Below, in pieces: positions 6,715 to 13,673 of a stretch of DNA of 13,673 nucleotides (within the stretch, counting starts at the first letter, position 1; each line of letters begins with the position of its first letter). The translations under genes and the position numbers were made by a program. A model generated the notes under the pieces. That model searched no databases, was not told the origin of the DNA, and was given only the letters and a program-made list of their open reading frames with translations. Location of the stretch: positions 1 to 13,673 of the forward strand of contig DMMK01000089.1 of assembly GCA_003453085.1 (NCBI GenBank), written 5' to 3'. Source of the DNA: Verrucomicrobiales bacterium. GTDB taxonomy: Bacteria > Verrucomicrobiota > Verrucomicrobiia > Verrucomicrobiales > Verrucomicrobiaceae.

Positions 6715-7647
6715 TCACTTGGCCTTGCGCCGCAGCGTCACGCACAGCGCGGCATGATCACTGCTGGTGACACGCCAGACTTTTTTGGCCTCCACCACTT
6801 CCCATTCCTGGCCTAACCAAAAGTGATCCAGACTGAGAAGGGGCAGCCCCAGCGGCCAGGTTTCCTTGAATCCTTCCCCTGCCACCTCCAGCGCATGGGT
6901 GAAATGTTTCCGGTACTCGTCTAGCAGCGCGGACTCCAGAGGAGTGTTAAAATCGCCGACCAAGATCGCATCGGGCCGTCCCTGTGCATGGCTCAGCGCC
7001 TCATCCAGTTGGCCCTTGCGCCAGTGCAACGGATGCGGATGCACATCGGCCACAACGACTGGGAATGCGGCTCCCAGGCCATTGACCTCAAAGCGGGCAA
7101 AGGCACCCGCCCCCTCCAGCTTGCCCCGCTCGCGGTAGCGCGAGGGCACTTTGGACAGCCACAGAATGCCGCGTGGCATCCAGGCAGCCTGGTAGCCCGG
7201 CAGCATGGCTTCATAGCGGCGGCAGTTGTCCTCCATCTTGCTGCGGCCCGGTTCCACAAAGGCGGCCACATGCGGTTGAAATTCCTTCACCAGATCCACC
7301 ATGCCCTGGTGCAGTTCCTTGGGCCGGCAGAGATTCCAGTACAGGATGCGCACCTCTGTGGCTTCATCCCGCTGGGCGACCTGCGGTGCGGCCGTGCGCC
7401 AGGAAGTCATCATCCAGGCACCGCCCAAAAACATCGCCATCAGGACGGCCATTCCCCGGGATTTCAGGCCCGCTTTGGGCCAAACCAAAAGGATGACTGC
7501 GAGGGCTAGCAGGCAGGGCTTGGGCATCGCATAAAACAGCAACCGAAAGCCGAAGAGATGATCCTTCAGCCCGAATTGCAGCACGATGCCCAGCACCAGG
7601 GCGGCCCAGCCTGCCAGATGCGAATACCTGAACAGGCGGGTGATCAT
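6715..7647 (-). CDS. Membrane-anchored endonuclease/exonuclease/phosphatase (EEP) family protein
   Basis: This 310-residue protein has about three N-terminal hydrophobic helices (roughly 12-26, 31-55 and 66-82), followed by an EEP metal-dependent phosphodiesterase domain from about residue 98. Visible motifs are YWN (N105), VEP (E132, metal ligand), DVHPHP (201-206), GDFN (D232, N234), LDHFW (D274-H275) and SSDHAAL with the catalytic D297-H298. The active site therefore looks complete. Relatives include DNase I-like nucleases, exonuclease III and lipid or inositol phosphatases. The same architecture, a membrane hairpin plus an outward-facing EEP domain, is common in bacteria and mostly uncharacterised. 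The gene starts 29 bp after the sufD stop on the same strand and is probably the last gene of that transcript, although no functional link to SUF is evident. Confidence 0.85.
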   Translation of the reverse strand: MITRLFRYSHLAGWAALVLGIVLQFGLKDHLFGFRLLFYAMPKPCLLALAVILLVWPKAGLKSRGMAVLMAMFLGGAWMMTSWRTAAPQVAQRDEATEVRILYWNLCRPKELHQGMVDLVKEFQPHVAAFVEPGRSKMEDNCRRYEAMLPGYQAAWMPRGILWLSKVPSRYRERGKLEGAGAFARFEVNGLGAAFPVVVADVHPHPLHWRKGQLDEALSHAQGRPDAILVGDFNTPLESALLDEYRKHFTHALEVAGEGFKETWPLGLPLLSLDHFWLGQEWEVVEAKKVWRVTSSDHAALCVTLRRKAK

Positions 7648-7676
7648 GGGTGCTTGGAAAACAGCCGCACTTTGCG

Positions 7677-9035
7677 TTAGACGGCGCGCTCCAGCTTCTC
7701 GTCAATGCGGGCCACCAGGGTGTCCAGCACTTCGCTGTTGCCAAAGCGCTTCAGCACATCCGCCAGGAAACCTTCGATGATCAACTTGCGGGATTCGCTG
7801 TCGCTGATGCCGCGTGCCTTCAGGTAAAACAGCTCTTCATCGCTGATGGGGCCGCTGGTGGCACCGTGGCTGCACTTCACCTGGTCGGCATTGATCTCCA
7901 GGCCTGGCAGGGAGGTGGCTTCCGCCTCGTCACTGTTCAGCAGGTTGCGGCAGGTCTGGTAGGCGTCCGTGTAGTGGGCGGTTTCATCCACCGTGATCAG
8001 GCCGCTGAAGATGCTGCGGGACTTGCCATAGAGGGCGTTCTTGTAAAGAAGGTCGCTCGTCGCGTGTGGGGCCATGTGGTTCTGCAGCGTGCGCTGGTCC
8101 ACCACCTGTTCACCGATTGGCAGGGAGACGCTCAGCATGTCGCTGCGGGCACCCTGGCCGATGAGGTCGCTGACGGTTTCGCTGCGGCTGAACTCGGCAC
8201 CCAGTTGCACCTGAAAGCTCTTCACATTGGAATCGCGGCCTGCGACGATGCTGGAAAGATGTAGGGCCTGCGCATCATCCGCCAGCTCCTGACAGGCGGC
8301 GTAGGTGATGCGGCTGCCAGTGCAACTGACGAGGTCGGCAATGGCGATGCTGAGGCCACCTTCGCCATCCAGACTACGGTAATGGTCCACCACACTGACT
8401 TCGGCGTTGTCGCCCGTGACGATGAGGGTGTGAGGGAAGATGGCGGCGTGATCGCCCACCACCCAATGGAACACTTCGATGGGCTTCTCGATGGCCACAT
8501 TCTTCGGCACCAGGATCACCGTCCCGGCCTTCACATGCGAAAGATGGAGAGCGGCAAATTTGGCCGAACCCAGGGTCATCTCACGCTTCATGAAGTGCTC
8601 CTTCAGCACATCGCCATGGGACTTCAGCGCTTCGGCAAAGTTCACGCAGACCACGCCGGCAGGCAGGGCGTCCGTTTGTGATTCGATGAGCTCATCGTTC
8701 ACGAAGACAAAACGCGCCGTGCGTTCCTTCAGCCCTTCAGAGGCGGCCAGCGCCTGCTGCTTCTGTGCTTCTGTGGCAGCGATGGCCGGGCTGTGCAGGC
8801 TCAGCTCGATGTTCTTGGCGTTCGAGTAGCGCCAGCTTTCATCCTTCACGCTGGGCACGGGTAACTTATGAAACTCGGCCCAGGCCGCTTCGGCACGGGC
8901 GAGAAACCAGCCAGGAGCCGAGGTTTCATCACGCACAGGCGCAATGATTTCGAGGCCGGAGGGAGCAGAGATGGCAGGAGTATCGGACACAGGATCGGGG
9001 TTGAGTTTGGGAGTGGGTGAAAGGGTGGCAGGCAT
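7677..9035 (-). CDS. sufD: Fe-S cluster assembly protein SufD
   Basis: SufD pairs with SufB and two SufC subunits to form the SufBC2D scaffold that builds Fe-S clusters in the cytoplasm. The 452-residue protein has a variable N-terminus, a basic DESWRYSN motif near residue 65, and a long beta-helix core. The C-terminal family hallmark N-A-D-Q-V-K-C-S-H-G-A-T-S-G carries H390, the equivalent of the conserved cluster-site His of SufD. The closing helical domain has P-I-S-D-E-E-L-F-Y-L-x-A-R-G-I and G-F-L-A-D-V-L. It is last of the three suf genes here, 42 bp after a zinc-ribbon membrane protein gene rather than next to sufB or sufC. The ATG chosen is followed by a Pro-rich leader of about 30 residues typical of variable SufD N-termini. 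No Shine-Dalgarno motif is seen. Confidence 0.95.
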   Translation of the reverse strand: MPATLSPTPKLNPDPVSDTPAISAPSGLEIIAPVRDETSAPGWFLARAEAAWAEFHKLPVPSVKDESWRYSNAKNIELSLHSPAIAATEAQKQQALAASEGLKERTARFVFVNDELIESQTDALPAGVVCVNFAEALKSHGDVLKEHFMKREMTLGSAKFAALHLSHVKAGTVILVPKNVAIEKPIEVFHWVVGDHAAIFPHTLIVTGDNAEVSVVDHYRSLDGEGGLSIAIADLVSCTGSRITYAACQELADDAQALHLSSIVAGRDSNVKSFQVQLGAEFSRSETVSDLIGQGARSDMLSVSLPIGEQVVDQRTLQNHMAPHATSDLLYKNALYGKSRSIFSGLITVDETAHYTDAYQTCRNLLNSDEAEATSLPGLEINADQVKCSHGATSGPISDEELFYLKARGISDSESRKLIIEGFLADVLKRFGNSEVLDTLVARIDEKLERAV

Positions 9036-9077
9036 GGAAGAAGCTAAATTCTAAAATGGGCTGAAGGCGTCAGAGTG

Positions 9078-9800
9078 TCATTCTTGGTCGTGCATCATGC
9101 GATGGCCGCAGGAGGCGCAGCCGCCCGTGGCGAGCACGATCTTTTTGTGGTATCGCGGCAGGGTACCACAGTTGGCACATTTGGCCCCGGACTGCTTTTC
9201 AGTGCGGAAGGTTAACCACACAAGCAGAACGCCCGTGATCAAAAAAAAGAGAATCATAGGGGCGGTGGGATGATCCATCTCATCCAGCGTAGAGCTTTGA
9301 AAAGCCACCCAGACCAGGAAGAGGGTAAGCGGGGCGGAGACGAAAAAGGCCACCTTTCCGAGCTGCGCTTCCGTAACTTTCAAACGTCCCTCGAATTCAG
9401 AACGAGAGATAAGCGGTTTGTCACCAGCCTTGGAGACCGCTGCTGGGCTTTCCTGAAACATTTGTTCCCGACAATAGAAGCAGTTCCCCGAGGCAATCAG
9501 CCATCGGCTGGCTTTTTCCCGGCCATTGTTTTTCCCGCAAACAGCGCATCGGATGACATTGAGTTTGTCGTCACGTAGCCCTATCACAGTAGCCCAGACT
9601 AGAGAGAGAACGAATGTGGCCAGTACCAGGCAGTGCAGTACAAGTTCACTCAAGGTGGATGGCCGCATTTCATGGCGCTGCATCCATATCATAACAACAA
9701 ACGAAGCAAGAAACAGTGCTGCCGGAGCAATCGCTTTACGACGGTACACCTGCGCGGTACTTTTTCGCTGTTGCAGATATTGCTCACGTGTCATGGCCAT
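9078..9800 (-). CDS. Uncharacterised membrane protein with two (2 TM + zinc ribbon) units
   Basis: I do not recognise a named family. The 240-residue protein has four hydrophobic helices (about 24-40, 53-73, 149-167 and 181-198) and two Cys4 zinc-ribbon-like knuckles: C85-x2-C88 with C107-x2-C110, and C208-x2-C211 with C228-x2-C231. Each ribbon follows a TM hairpin. The two ribbons share a pattern (CxxCG, basic middle, small-small-Gly before CxxC, then a Met), so the protein looks like an internal duplication. The open frame extends upstream, but residues before the start codon overlap a separate small ORF in another frame. The ATG at 9800, or the one at 9794, is preferred. It lies between sufB and sufD on the same strand. 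Metal binding is inferred; a role in Fe-S biogenesis is a guess from context. Confidence 0.75.
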   Translation of the reverse strand: MAMTREQYLQQRKSTAQVYRRKAIAPAALFLASFVVMIWMQRHEMRPSTLSELVLHCLVLATFVLSLVWATVIGLRDDKLNVIRCAVCGKNNGREKASRWLIASGNCFYCREQMFQESPAAVSKAGDKPLISRSEFEGRLKVTEAQLGKVAFFVSAPLTLFLVWVAFQSSTLDEMDHPTAPMILFFLITGVLLVWLTFRTEKQSGAKCANCGTLPRYHKKIVLATGGCASCGHRMMHDQE

Positions 9801-9939
9801 CGAGAAGATAATTGATAGGTGATGTGCAAGCTGGCCAACAAAGCAGCACGCACGGTTTGAGCTCCGCAGGCCTGGCGGGAATCTTTTTTGTGCTGGAGAA
9901 GCTGGGCGAGCATGGCTTTCTAGAGATGGCGGGTCAGGG
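9801..9939 (-). other. Intergenic stretch upstream of the zinc-ribbon membrane protein gene
   Basis: Together with the broken small ORF at 9940-10144 this forms a 343-bp stretch without an intact gene between sufB and the zinc-ribbon gene. In these 139 bp I see no terminator, clear promoter or known RNA. A 40-codon ORF (9791-9913, minus) overlaps the downstream start but has no protein-like features, and I do not call it. Confidence 0.4.
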
Positions 9940-10144
9940 CTACTGTGCGGAACCGGGTTTGTCTGTTGCGGATTTTGTCTGCTGAATAACCAAAAGTTGG
10001 TTAAGCTTGTCCTCAATGGAATCCATTCTCGCGCGCAGGGTGTTGACCAGCTGGACAATCCACCAGCCCAAACGCAAAGGCCAGGATCGGCCAGGCATTG
10101 GCCATGGCTTCGTGGATCCATGCGATGGGCATCAGCAAACTCAT
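9940..10144 (-). pseudogene. Frameshifted small membrane/coiled-coil ORF coupled to the sufB stop
   Basis: The ATG at 10144-10142 shares its A with the sufB stop (TGATG), a classic translational-coupling overlap. The first 24 codons read [20 protein letters not shown] then LAFA in one frame. From about 10072 the sequence continues protein-like only in another frame, LGWWIVQLVNTLRARMDSIE followed by DKLNQLLVIQQ and a polar tail, to the TAG at 9940. Dropping one T of the TTT at 10070-10072 would give a continuous 67-residue protein: one TM helix (about 16-33), then an amphipathic, possibly coiled-coil helix. The unshifted frame instead stops at TGA after about 43 codons. Either the gene is genuinely broken or the T-run carries a one-base sequencing error. 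No family is recognised. Confidence 0.6.
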
Positions 10145-11562
10145 CAGCCGACACTGCCCTCCATTTCGAGGTCAATGAGGCGCTTGAGTTCCACGCTGTA
10201 CTCCATCGGGAATTCCTTCACGAGGTCGTTGATGAAACCGTTCACGCTCAGACTCATGGCTTCCGCCTCGCTGAGGCCGCGCTGCATGAGGTAAAAGATC
10301 TGGTCCGCACTCACCTGGCTGACGCTGGCTTCATGCTGCGTGGAGTGCTGGTTGCCGCGCACGCTGATGGCGGGGTAGGTATCGGTGCGGCTGTTGCTGT
10401 TGATCAGCAGGGCGTCGCACTCGGTGTTGTTCTTGCAACCCTTGAGGTGCTTGGGGATGTGAACCAAACCGCGATAGGTGCTGCGGCCTTCGCCGATGGA
10501 GATGGACTTCGAGATGACGTTGCTCGTCGTATCATCAGCGGCGTGCACCATCTTGGCACCGGTGTCCTGGTGCTGGCCGCTGTTGGCCAGGGCGATGCTG
10601 ATGACCTCCCCACGGGCGCGTTTGCCCTTCATGATGACGCCTGGGTACTTCATCGTCAGGCGGCTGCCGATGTTGCAGTCAATCCATCGTACCTCGGCAT
10701 CTTCATGGGCGATGCCACGTTTGGTGACCAGGTTGAAGACGTTGCTGCTCCAGTTCTGCACGGTCACGTATTGGATCTTCGCACCCTTCATGGCCACGAG
10801 TTCCACCACGGCGCTGTGCAGCGTAGCGGTTTCAAATTTGGGGGCGGTACAGCCTTCCATGTACATCAGCTCCGCGCCTTCATCAGCGATGATGAGCGTG
10901 CGCTCGAACTGGCCAAACTGTTCCGAGTTGATGCGGAAGTAAGCCTGCAGGGGATGCTTCACTTTTACGCCCGGAGGCACGTAGATGAAGGAACCGCCGG
11001 AGAACACGGCGCTGTTCAGGGCGCTGAATTTGTTGTCACCCGTTGGGATGACTTTGCCGAACCACTTCTTGAAGATCTCAGGGTGCTTGTGCAGGCCCTC
11101 GGTGCTGTTGACGAAGATGACGCCCTGTTCTTCCACGGCAGCCTTGATGTTGGAGTAGGCCGCCTCAGAGTCATACTGCGCCTCCACGCCGGCGAGGAAC
11201 TTGCGCTCCTGTTCTGGGATGCCCAGGCGGTCAAAGGTGCGCTTCACATCCTCGGGCACATCGTCCCAGGAACGTTTCGGCTTCTGGCCATCGGAAAGGT
11301 AATAGCGGAACTCATCGAACTTGATGTTCTCCAGGTCCTTGGTAGCCCAATGCGTGGGCATCGGCTTGCTCTGGAAGATCTTGAGCGCCTTGTGACGGAA
11401 CTCACGGATCCAGTCCGGGTCGTTTTTGACATCGGCAATGAAGTCCACCGTCTTTTCGGTGATGCCAAAACCTGAGTCGTACTTGTTGCGCTCAGGGAAC
11501 GTGAAGTCCCCCACGCTATCGACCTTGATGTCGGAAATGTCGTTGTCTGGGGCGGTGACCAT
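10144..11562 (-). CDS. sufB: Fe-S cluster assembly protein SufB
   Basis: SufB is the scaffold subunit that receives sulfur and assembles the cluster in SufBC2D. The 472-residue protein has the typical opening with the [17 protein letters not shown] region, [25 protein letters not shown], the [18 protein letters not shown] segment and the [16 protein letters not shown] beta-helix core. [15 protein letters not shown] and NNTEC382DALL follow. Cys382 corresponds by motif to the conserved SufB Cys that works with the SufD His. [18 protein letters not shown] closes the protein. The length is normal and the sequence shows no disruption. It starts 34 bp after the YcxB-like gene, across a small heptamer repeat. 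Its stop overlaps the start of the broken small ORF. No Shine-Dalgarno motif is seen; the 10 bases before the ATG are almost all pyrimidines. Confidence 0.97.
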   Translation of the reverse strand: MVTAPDNDISDIKVDSVGDFTFPERNKYDSGFGITEKTVDFIADVKNDPDWIREFRHKALKIFQSKPMPTHWATKDLENIKFDEFRYYLSDGQKPKRSWDDVPEDVKRTFDRLGIPEQERKFLAGVEAQYDSEAAYSNIKAAVEEQGVIFVNSTEGLHKHPEIFKKWFGKVIPTGDNKFSALNSAVFSGGSFIYVPPGVKVKHPLQAYFRINSEQFGQFERTLIIADEGAELMYMEGCTAPKFETATLHSAVVELVAMKGAKIQYVTVQNWSSNVFNLVTKRGIAHEDAEVRWIDCNIGSRLTMKYPGVIMKGKRARGEVISIALANSGQHQDTGAKMVHAADDTTSNVISKSISIGEGRSTYRGLVHIPKHLKGCKNNTECDALLINSNSRTDTYPAISVRGNQHSTQHEASVSQVSADQIFYLMQRGLSEAEAMSLSVNGFINDLVKEFPMEYSVELKRLIDLEMEGSVG

Positions 11563-11571
11563 AATAAGAAA

Positions 11572-11599
11572 GTGTTCGGTGTTCAGTTTTCAGTGCTCA
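11572..11599. repeat. Four tandem heptamers, consensus GTGTTCA
   Basis: On the plus strand four 7-bp units lie head to tail: GTGTTCG, GTGTTCA, GTTTTCA and GTGCTCA, with a degraded fifth following. They fill most of the 34-bp gap between the YcxB-like gene and sufB and overlap the last codon of the YcxB-like gene at 11597-11599. Short heptamer arrays of this kind occur between genes in several bacterial groups; no function is known from the sequence. Confidence 0.6.
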
Positions 11600-12133
11600 G
11601 TTCAAGCCGACCTTGGAGTGCTGGGTCTTAGAGGCGATGAGCTGGAGGAAGCGGGCGTAGCCGGACTCGGAGGAGAAGGCTGTTTTGGGGAGCCAATTGA
11701 AGAGGTTCTGTTGAGGGTAAACCAGGACCCCGTCTGGAGTCGCCATGCTCTTGACCACCAGATTCCAGGGAAGGAATGTCTCAGATTCTCCTGCGGTGCT
11801 GCGTAAACCGGCTTCCGTAATGATGTAACGAAGGGTCATACCGTAGGCTGGTATCCGTTTGATCTGGAGTTTCTGCATGAAGCGAAACGTCCCTATCATG
11901 AGGGCATACCAAATGATGCAGCCGAAGGTCACCAGTACAAACATGACCACCGCCATCCCGATGGCCTTGTTACCTTGAAGATTTGACGAAGCAACGGTGC
12001 TCACGGAGATGCTAAGAACGACCCCAATCAATGCGAGCCATTTCCACCGACTCAATCGGTGAAGATGCCATTTGAAGGCCGCTTTGAAAGAAGCGGTATC
12101 AATCACATAAGAAGCTGTAATCTCTTCGTTCAT
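11597..12133 (-). CDS. YcxB-like membrane protein
   Basis: This 178-residue protein has two TM helices (about 32-50 and 57-82), a cytoplasmic-type N-terminal segment and a C-terminal soluble domain. That domain contains YIITEAGLRS (103-112), the strand with W123, GVLVYP (135-140) and W147-L-P-K-x-A-F (147-153). This matches the YcxB domain: two helices, then a PH-like beta domain ending in Ile/Leu-Pro-Lys-x-Ala-Phe. Its function is unknown in all members I know of. The ATG at 12133 is used; a TTG one codon earlier is less likely. It lies 24 bp after sufC and 34 bp before sufB, splitting the suf genes. A role in SUF function is not established. Confidence 0.75.
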   Translation of the reverse strand: MNEEITASYVIDTASFKAAFKWHLHRLSRWKWLALIGVVLSISVSTVASSNLQGNKAIGMAVVMFVLVTFGCIIWYALMIGTFRFMQKLQIKRIPAYGMTLRYIITEAGLRSTAGESETFLPWNLVVKSMATPDGVLVYPQQNLFNWLPKTAFSSESGYARFLQLIASKTQHSKVGLN

Positions 12134-12157
12134 CAATCTCGGTTAGACCATCGTGGC

Positions 12158-12913
<756 letters not shown>

Positions 12914-12934
12914 GAGGGAGTGTTGAAAAAGGGA

Positions 12935-13390
12935 TTAGGCTTTGCTGGAGCAGGCTTCGCAGGTGCCGTGGATGGCGATGTCCATGCGGCTGACTTTCGT
13001 GCCCGCAGGCAGGTTCCAGAATTTGGCAGGGTCAAAGTCGGCCGCTGGGTGCGCGTCAATGACTTTACCGCAGCTTTCGCAGTGAAAGTGGACGTGCTCG
13101 TGCAGGTTCGCGCAGTAGCGGGACTGGCCGCGCTCCAGCTGCACCTGGCGGATGAGGCCGTGGCTGGTGAGGTGCTCCAGGCAGTTGTAAACCGTGGCCA
13201 GCGAGATGCTGGGGGAGCGCTCCTTCACCTTGGCAAACAGGTCGTAGGCCGTCGGATGGTCGTTGGATTCCGCCAAGGCCTGGAAAACTTCACGCCGATG
13301 CGGAGTCAGCCGGGCATCGGTGCCCAGCACGGCCAGACGGCAGTCAAGGCCCGAAGGCTTCGACGAAGAGCGTGGGGAAGGAGTCGCCAT
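12935..13390 (-). CDS. Fur-family metal-dependent transcriptional regulator
   Basis: This 151-residue Fur/PerR-type repressor has a winged-helix domain at about 20-95. The recognition region is S-I-S-L-A-T-V-Y-N-C-L-E-H-L (60-73), the family's most conserved stretch. The dimerisation domain carries the His-rich HEHVHFH (97-103), C104-E-S-C107-G and C144-E-A-C147, giving the four Cys of the structural zinc site. It has a 15-residue Ser/Pro-rich leader. As first gene before sufC it is well placed to control the suf genes in response to iron or peroxide, the role that IscR or SufR plays elsewhere. The palindrome 8 bp before its ATG suggests autoregulation. Whether it senses iron (Fur), peroxide (PerR) or something else cannot be told from the sequence alone. 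Confidence 0.92.
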   Translation of the reverse strand: MATPSPRSSSKPSGLDCRLAVLGTDARLTPHRREVFQALAESNDHPTAYDLFAKVKERSPSISLATVYNCLEHLTSHGLIRQVQLERGQSRYCANLHEHVHFHCESCGKVIDAHPAADFDPAKFWNLPAGTKVSRMDIAIHGTCEACSSKA

Positions 13391-13398
13391 AGTTTAGA

Positions 13399-13421
13399 AT
13401 TAGAATTGGAATGATTCTAAT
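13399..13421. promoter_or_regulatory. Palindromic operator candidate upstream of the fur-suf operon
   Basis: ATTAGAAT (13399-13406) and ATTCTAAT (13414-13421) are perfect inverse arms around a 7-bp spacer. The site ends 8 bp before the regulator ATG. An extra TTAGAAT at 13394-13400 directly repeats the left arm. The A+T-rich dyad resembles Fur/PerR boxes in size and composition, although not the strict 7-1-7 layout. On the minus strand it contains TAGAAT, close to a -10 hexamer. Upstream, TTGAAA at 13445-13440 could be a -35, but the 20-bp spacing is long. Repressor binding here would block the promoter. Confidence 0.6.
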
Positions 13422-13563
13422 GTATGGGATACGACCGCATTTCAAGGACGGATTCGGGGGCATTTCACAATACCGGGCCAAAAATGCCGACTCAACGCCA
13501 CCTGCTGGCTTTCAGGGGTTGCCAGAACAGTCGCTTCTCATCACTGTGCATCCCTGCATCCCC

Positions 13564-13673
13564 ATGACTCGCATCCAATCTGACGACCTTCCCTGGACTT
13601 CGCAAAACTCACCTCAGGGCAAGTATGGCGTCCGCCTGCGTGAGCGAACGCCGGCGGACGCCATACTTGCCCT
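13564..13673 (+). CDS. Partial gene, N-terminus only, possibly a cupin-domain protein
   Basis: The ATG at 13564 opens a frame of 36 full codons to the window edge. The first 19 residues are MTRIQSDDLPWTSQNSPQG, followed by KYGVRL. The W-x4-SP-x-GKY pattern resembles the start of small cupin proteins, but the cupin fold itself would lie beyond the edge, so this is a weak guess. The frame enters a perfect inverted repeat from 13616 on, so the residues after about 17 may not be native. The 173-bp divergent region between this gene and the Fur-family gene (13391-13563) should hold promoters for both. No Shine-Dalgarno motif is seen. Confidence 0.35.
   Translation, partial: MTRIQSDDLPWTSQNSPQGKYGVRLRERTPADAILA
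13616..13673. repeat. Perfect inverted repeat, 21-bp arms, at the right window edge
   Basis: The arm at 13616-13636 (beginning AGGGCAAGTATGGCG) is the exact inverse of 13653-13673 (ending CGCCATACTTGCCCT). The 16-nt centre itself has a 4-bp GCGT/ACGC pairing, so the whole 58 bp folds into one long hairpin. The right arm ends on the last base of the window, so the arms could be longer. There is no T-tract. Candidates are a REP- or MITE-like palindrome, or an assembly fold-back at a contig end. No other copy is seen in the window. Confidence 0.85.

Noticed and set aside
9791..9913. 40-codon minus-strand ORF whose stop overlaps the zinc-ribbon gene start (ATGA)
   Set aside because: The overlap is suggestive of coupling, but the peptide has no hydrophobic or conserved-looking pattern; left uncalled.
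10068..10075. Programmed ribosomal frameshift site in the small ORF after sufB
   Set aside because: There is no slippery heptamer or downstream stimulator visible; a mutation or one-base sequencing error at the T-run is simpler.
10145..11475. Long plus-strand open frame opposite sufB (within 9997-11475)
   Set aside because: It is the antisense shadow of a G+C-rich, certain sufB gene; the predicted protein is His/Val/Asp-rich with no family features.

Overview
The window looks like a chromosomal segment of a fairly G+C-rich, Gram-negative bacterium. The nearest guess is the Verrucomicrobia (Prosthecobacter/Verrucomicrobium-like) or a neighbouring PVC lineage. The reasons are a secreted sulfatase of the kind abundant there, a Fur-family regulator joined to sufC, and starts that lack Shine-Dalgarno motifs. 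The lineage call is inference; no rRNA is present. No phage, CRISPR array or complete insertion sequence is visible.

Left part (1-4415): a truncated DUF3592-type membrane protein gene lies divergent from a secreted phosphodiester-glycosidase-domain protein. That gene converges on a secreted type I sulfatase. The sulfatase is divergent from an exported MsrA, which ends at a good intrinsic terminator whose T-tract overlaps the stop codon of the convergent chorismate synthase gene aroC.

Middle (4416-7647): a 270-bp A+T-richer gap with TGGGCACA repeats runs into the unusual 3' end of rnc (RNase III). tRNA-His(GTG) lies just upstream of rnc on the same strand. Divergent from it is infA, which encodes an IF-1 with an odd Arg/Pro/Gly-rich N-terminal extension including seven consecutive prolines. 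A DEDDy-type exonuclease-like gene follows infA after 5 bp. These converge on a membrane-anchored endonuclease/exonuclease/phosphatase gene.

Right part (7677-13390, all minus strand): this is a SUF iron-sulfur cluster locus, read right to left as Fur-family regulator, sufC, YcxB-like membrane protein, sufB, a frameshifted small membrane ORF coupled to the sufB stop, a membrane protein with two (2 TM + zinc ribbon) units, sufD, and finally the EEP gene. SufB, SufC and SufD would form the scaffold complex, and the Fur-like protein plausibly controls the operon through a perfect 8-7-8 palindrome just upstream of its own start. No cysteine desulfurase (sufS) or sufE/sufU is in the window. The interleaving of three membrane-protein genes between sufC, sufB and sufD is the most unusual feature of the layout.

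Right edge: a divergent partial gene (possibly a cupin) runs into a perfect inverted repeat with 21-bp arms that stops exactly at the last base. It is either a mobile palindrome or a contig-end artefact.
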